A DNA stretch of 8,410 nt, from contig JAUPWC010000667.1 in NCBI GenBank assembly GCA_030916665.1, positions 1-8,410 on the forward strand, read 5' to 3'. The notes under the pieces were generated by a model. It saw only the letters and a program-made list of their open reading frames with translations, ran no database searches and was not told the DNA's origin. Positions 5,087 to 8,410 of the stretch are shown here, piece after piece. The position numbers were made by a program, and so were the translations under genes. This DNA comes from Verrucomicrobiota bacterium. GTDB lineage: Bacteria > Verrucomicrobiota > Verrucomicrobiia > Opitutales > Opitutaceae. Position 1 is the first letter of the stretch, and the number at the start of each line of letters is the position of its first letter.

Positions 5087-8000
5087 TCATCTCCGCTCAA
5101 AGAGCAGGAGCGGGCCTTGGTTGGTGGCGACGACGACTCGCACGCCCTTGTCGCCGGGGAGGGCCACGGCGGCGCGGGCTTCGCCCGGGACGATTACGCC
5201 GGAGGCGGCGGGCAGCAGCGCGGTGAAGCTGCCTTTCCCGTCGCCCTTGAGCACGAGGCCGAGGCCGCCGTCGAAGCGGCCGGTCGTGGGCTCGGGGCCG
5301 AAGTGGTTGCCGACGAGCAGCAGGTCCAGCTTGGCGTCGCCGTCGAGGTCGCGGGCGATGATGGCGTTGACCGGGGCGAGCTGCGCCTCGCGAGGCAACT
5401 GACGGAACACGAACGAGCCATCGGCCTGCTGGAGGAAGACGCCGCTGGCCAACTCGGTGGCGGCGAGGCGCTTCACGCCGGCCAGTTTGTCGGCGCCGAA
5501 GATGTCGGCCAGCGAGGCTTGCGCGAAGGCTTTGTAAGTCGGGAATTTCCGTGGCAGCCACGCGAAGGCATAGCCCAGTTTGCTGCGGCCGCGCACCGGC
5601 ACGAGCTTGCCGTCCTCGTGTTGCGCCTCGATGAGGTGCGTGCGGCCGGATCCGTCGAAGTCGCCGGCGTAGAGTTCGGTCGGCTGCGCGGCGCTGGCGT
5701 GATACTTGGTGTTGAGGCCGGTGTTGCCGGCGATGACGTCCAGCCGGCCGTCGCCGTTGACGTCGGCCACGACGAGCGCGCTCCACCAGCCGGTGGCGGC
5801 AGTGAGCGGGGTCGCGACGAGCGTCTTGCCATTGTTGCGGAAGAGCGCGACCGGGCCCCACTCGGTGGCGACGAGCAGATCGGCGCGCTTGTCGCCGTCC
5901 ACGTCGGCCCAGAGCGCGGCGGTGACGAGGCCGATCTCGCGCAGACCGGGGGCGACGCTGTCGGTCACGTCGGCGAATTTGCCGCCCTCGTTGCGATAGA
6001 GGAAGCTGCGGGGCGTCTCGGGGTATTTGCCCGGCACGGAGCGACCGCCGACAAAGAGGTCGGTCCTGCCGTCGCCGTCGAAATCCGCGGCAGCGACCGC
6101 CTGCGTGCTCTCGCCGTCGGCCGGGAGCGCGCCGGTCGGGGCCGCGGTGAACCTGCCCTTGCCGTCGTTGAAGTAGAGACGGTCGTTCTGCAGGGCATCG
6201 CCGCGCGGCTTCTGCACGCCACCGGCGACGAGGAAGAGATCGGAATGACCGTCGCCGTTGGCATCGAGGAAGACGGTGCCGGTGTCGTCGGCCTCGGCGG
6301 CGTCGGCCCAGGGCTGGTCGGCGGCGGGAGCGAAGGAGCCGTCGGCCTGCGCGAGGAAGAGGCGGCCGGCCTGGCCGGCGCTCCCGCTCACGAAGAGGTC
6401 GGGGCGACCGTCGGCATTCACGTCAGCGGTGGCGAGCGCAGGTCCCTGGCCGTTGAGGCGGCGCGGGAGAAGGCGCTGGCCGATGAACTCGTCGTAGGGG
6501 CGGAGCTGGACCGTGTGCTTCAGGCCGCGGACGGCGGCGGACTCGGCGAAAAGCGCATCGGCGCGGGGCGCGGACTTGAAAACCGCGGGCACGGGCTTGG
6601 CGCCCTCGGCGAGCGCGGGTTCATTGATCGTGATGAGCTGGCCGGCGGGAAGATTTTCGAGGACTTGCACCTGGCCGCGGGGCCAGCGAACGGTGAGTTT
6701 CTTGATGACCTGTTCATCGCCGAGGCCGAAGTGAACGTCCGCGGGTTCGCTGGAGGCGATGCCGCGCTCCGTGTAGATCTGGCGCACCTGCGTGCCGGCG
6801 GCGGTCTCGACCGTGACCTCGGCGCCGATGGCATCGCGGTTGGGCGCGCGGCCGGCGAGGCGGATGACGGCGGCATGGCCGCCGGCGGTGTCGTTGCGCA
6901 CGACCGTCGGCGGGGCCTCGTAGTTGGCATAGACCAGGTCGAGGTCGCCGTCGCCGTCGAGATCGGCGAGCGCGCAGCCGAAGGACACGGTGTTTTCGTC
7001 GAGGCCCCAGTCGGCCGAGGCGTCGGCGAAGGCGAGCGGGCCGAGGTTGCGGTAGGCGAGCGTGGACTCCTTGCGCGGGGCGGAGTTTTTCCAGACGGCG
7101 GCGCGGGCGGCGAGGGTCGGCGCGACATTCTGTTTGTCCACGAGGTCGGCGTCGATGAAGTTGCGGATCATGCCGGCGGTGACGAAGGCGTCGAGGCGGC
7201 CGTCGTTGTCGAGGTCGCCGAAGCGGGCGGACCAGGTCCAGCCGGTGGCGGCCATGCCGGTGAGGCGCGCGGCCTCGGTGTAGCGGTCGGTGCCGGTGTT
7301 GAGGTAAACGGCGTTCCACATGTATTGGGGGATGAGGTCGCTCACGCGCTCCATCTCCCAGAGACCGCGGCCGATCTCCTCCATGCCGGTCATGAACTCG
7401 AAATGATTCCGATCCCGCATGTCGGTGATGAAGAAGTCGACGAGGCCGTCGTTGTTGAGGTCACCCGCGTCGGCGCCCATCGAGAAGTAGGTGACGTGCG
7501 GCAGGCGCTCGTCCACGACGTCGGCGAAGGTGCCGTCGCCCTTGTTGAGGTAGAAGCGGTCGGGTGTCTCGAAGTCGTTGGCGACGTAGAGGTCGGGCCA
7601 GCCGTCGTGGTTGGCGTCGAGCCAGATGGCGGTGTGGCCCTGGGTGAGGCCCCACACGCCGCTCTTCGCGGTCACGTCGCTGAAGGTGCCGTTGCCGTTG
7701 TTGTGGTAGAGAAAATCGCGGCGGCCCTGCGGGCTCTTGGTGAAGTCGAGGATGTTGGTGACGAGGTAGCAGTCGAGGTGGCCGTCGCGGTCGTAGTCGG
7801 CGAAGGTGGCGTGGACCGAGGCGTCCTTGATCGCGAGACCGTAGGCGGCGGCGCGCTCGGTGAAGGTGCCGTCGCCGTTGTTCACGAAGAGGAGATTCGG
7901 CAGGTCGTAGCGGCAGACGTAGAGGTCCATCGCGCCGTCCTGGTTGATGTCCACGGCGGTCGCGCCCGTGTTGCTGGAGACGCCGCCCTCGGGCGCGGGA

Positions 8001-8368
8001 ATGGCGACTCCGGCCTTGGCGGCGACGTCCTCGAACTGGAACGGGGCGACCTGGCGGTAGAGCGCGCAGGGACCGTTCTTGGAGATGGCGAAGATGTCGG
8101 AACGGCCGTCGCGGTCGAAGTCGGCCACGGCGACGCCGGTCTCGACGGCGCCGAGCGTAAGCTCGCGGAAGAGGCGGCCCCTCATGCGCGGGTCGTCGAA
8201 GACGTTGGGCACGGTCAGGCCGGCGGCGGCGGGGTTGAGCCGCGTGAAGGGCTTGGCGCCGGACGCGGGCGCGGACCGCGGGGCGAGCGGGACGGCGGTG
8301 TAGTCGGCGGCGACGGCGAAGACCGCCGCGCCGAGGAGCGCGGCGGCGGAGAGCGTGGATTTGAGCAT
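5087..8368 (-). CDS. Secreted CRTAC1-like FG-GAP repeat protein with ASPIC/UnbV domain
   Basis: The 1093-residue protein has a signal peptide (MLKSTLSAAALLGAAVFAVA, then ADY) and is probably exported or surface-attached. Fourteen calcium-loop repeats of the DxDxDGxxD type are visible at about residues 83, 140, 191, 251, 303, 385, 469, then 649, 702, 762, 822, 869, 903 and 1007. Between the two sets of seven lies the ASPIC/UnbV domain (about 497-584), with GAEVTVETAAGTQVRQIYTE, HFGLGD and VRWPRGQ. The second half begins with the family's QRLLPRRLNGQGPALATADV segment. The two sets suggest two beta-propellers, like those of integrin alpha chains. Loops at about 822, 903 and 1007 are imperfect (DVDGDKRAD, DFDGSGRTH, DLDGDAKLD). 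ATG 8368 is preferred to ATG 8392 because it begins at the signal peptide; neither has a clear ribosome binding site. Relatives are often near carbohydrate-uptake genes, but the function is not established. Confidence 0.9.
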   Translation of the reverse strand: MLKSTLSAAALLGAAVFAVAADYTAVPLAPRSAPASGAKPFTRLNPAAAGLTVPNVFDDPRMRGRLFRELTLGAVETGVAVADFDRDGRSDIFAISKNGPCALYRQVAPFQFEDVAAKAGVAIPAPEGGVSSNTGATAVDINQDGAMDLYVCRYDLPNLLFVNNGDGTFTERAAAYGLAIKDASVHATFADYDRDGHLDCYLVTNILDFTKSPQGRRDFLYHNNGNGTFSDVTAKSGVWGLTQGHTAIWLDANHDGWPDLYVANDFETPDRFYLNKGDGTFADVVDERLPHVTYFSMGADAGDLNNDGLVDFFITDMRDRNHFEFMTGMEEIGRGLWEMERVSDLIPQYMWNAVYLNTGTDRYTEAARLTGMAATGWTWSARFGDLDNDGRLDAFVTAGMIRNFIDADLVDKQNVAPTLAARAAVWKNSAPRKESTLAYRNLGPLAFADASADWGLDENTVSFGCALADLDGDGDLDLVYANYEAPPTVVRNDTAGGHAAVIRLAGRAPNRDAIGAEVTVETAAGTQVRQIYTERGIASSEPADVHFGLGDEQVIKKLTVRWPRGQVQVLENLPAGQLITINEPALAEGAKPVPAVFKSAPRADALFAESAAVRGLKHTVQLRPYDEFIGQRLLPRRLNGQGPALATADVNADGRPDLFVSGSAGQAGRLFLAQADGSFAPAADQPWADAAEADDTGTVFLDANGDGHSDLFLVAGGVQKPRGDALQNDRLYFNDGKGRFTAAPTGALPADGESTQAVAAADFDGDGRTDLFVGGRSVPGKYPETPRSFLYRNEGGKFADVTDSVAPGLREIGLVTAALWADVDGDKRADLLVATEWGPVALFRNNGKTLVATPLTAATGWWSALVVADVNGDGRLDVIAGNTGLNTKYHASAAQPTELYAGDFDGSGRTHLIEAQHEDGKLVPVRGRSKLGYAFAWLPRKFPTYKAFAQASLADIFGADKLAGVKRLAATELASGVFLQQADGSFVFRQLPREAQLAPVNAIIARDLDGDAKLDLLLVGNHFGPEPTTGRFDGGLGLVLKGDGKGSFTALLPAASGVIVPGEARAAVALPGDKGVRVVVATNQGPLLLFERR

Positions 8369-8410
8369 GGGGAAAGGGGCGCCTGGCGACATCTAGGGCG
8401 GGGTCTCCGA

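Noticed and set aside
5097..5861. A long arginine-rich frame on the same strand as the FG-GAP gene, shifted by one base
   Set aside because: It is low-complexity RRR/RPRR sequence, a typical shadow of GC-rich coding DNA; the FG-GAP frame has regular repeats in this region.
8393..8410. Promoter for the FG-GAP gene at the right edge
   Set aside because: Only 42 bases precede the chosen start within the window and no -10/-35 pair is convincing.

Overview
The window is about 8.4 kb of GC-rich bacterial chromosome. Three things suggest a Verrucomicrobiota genome, perhaps near Opitutales: large secreted FG-GAP/UnbV proteins of this build, gene starts mostly without Shine-Dalgarno sequences, and intergenic gaps filled with 'CACAGA' decamer inverted repeats. 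I place it from family knowledge only; no marker gene is present.

Layout from left to right. Bases 1-153 hold no gene but are dense in secondary structure: a roughly 115-bp imperfect palindrome built from four small hairpins, then a perfect 9-bp hairpin. Two plus-strand genes follow, an XdhC-family molybdenum-cofactor chaperone (178-1149) and a MocA-like cytidylyltransferase (1306-1905). Together they suggest maturation of a xanthine dehydrogenase/CO dehydrogenase-type molybdoenzyme encoded elsewhere. Two minus-strand genes come next: a YyaL/DUF255-like secreted protein whose thioredoxin-like domain has lost its cysteines (2403-3953) and a small GIY-YIG endonuclease-like protein of the YhbQ type (1958-2263). 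After a repeat-filled divergent gap lies a plus-strand toxin-antitoxin locus with three reading frames: an antitoxin-like ORF with a poorly convincing C-terminus (4216-4470), a 58-codon basic putative antitoxin (4527-4703), and a VapC-type PIN toxin overlapping it by one base (4703-5083). The rest (5087-8368) is one minus-strand gene for an exported CRTAC1/ASPIC-UnbV protein with fourteen calcium-loop FG-GAP repeats.

The most unusual structure is in the gaps. Three of the intergenic regions each carry an inverted repeat with arms of about 30 bp, built from a 10-bp unit. Differences between arms fall largely on the dinucleotide between units, most clearly in the element at 2287-2400. These elements, the nested palindrome at the left edge and the unusual antitoxin are the best candidates for something not fully described. 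No genuinely new multi-gene system is visible: the proteins fall into known families, apart from the two small antitoxin-like ORFs.
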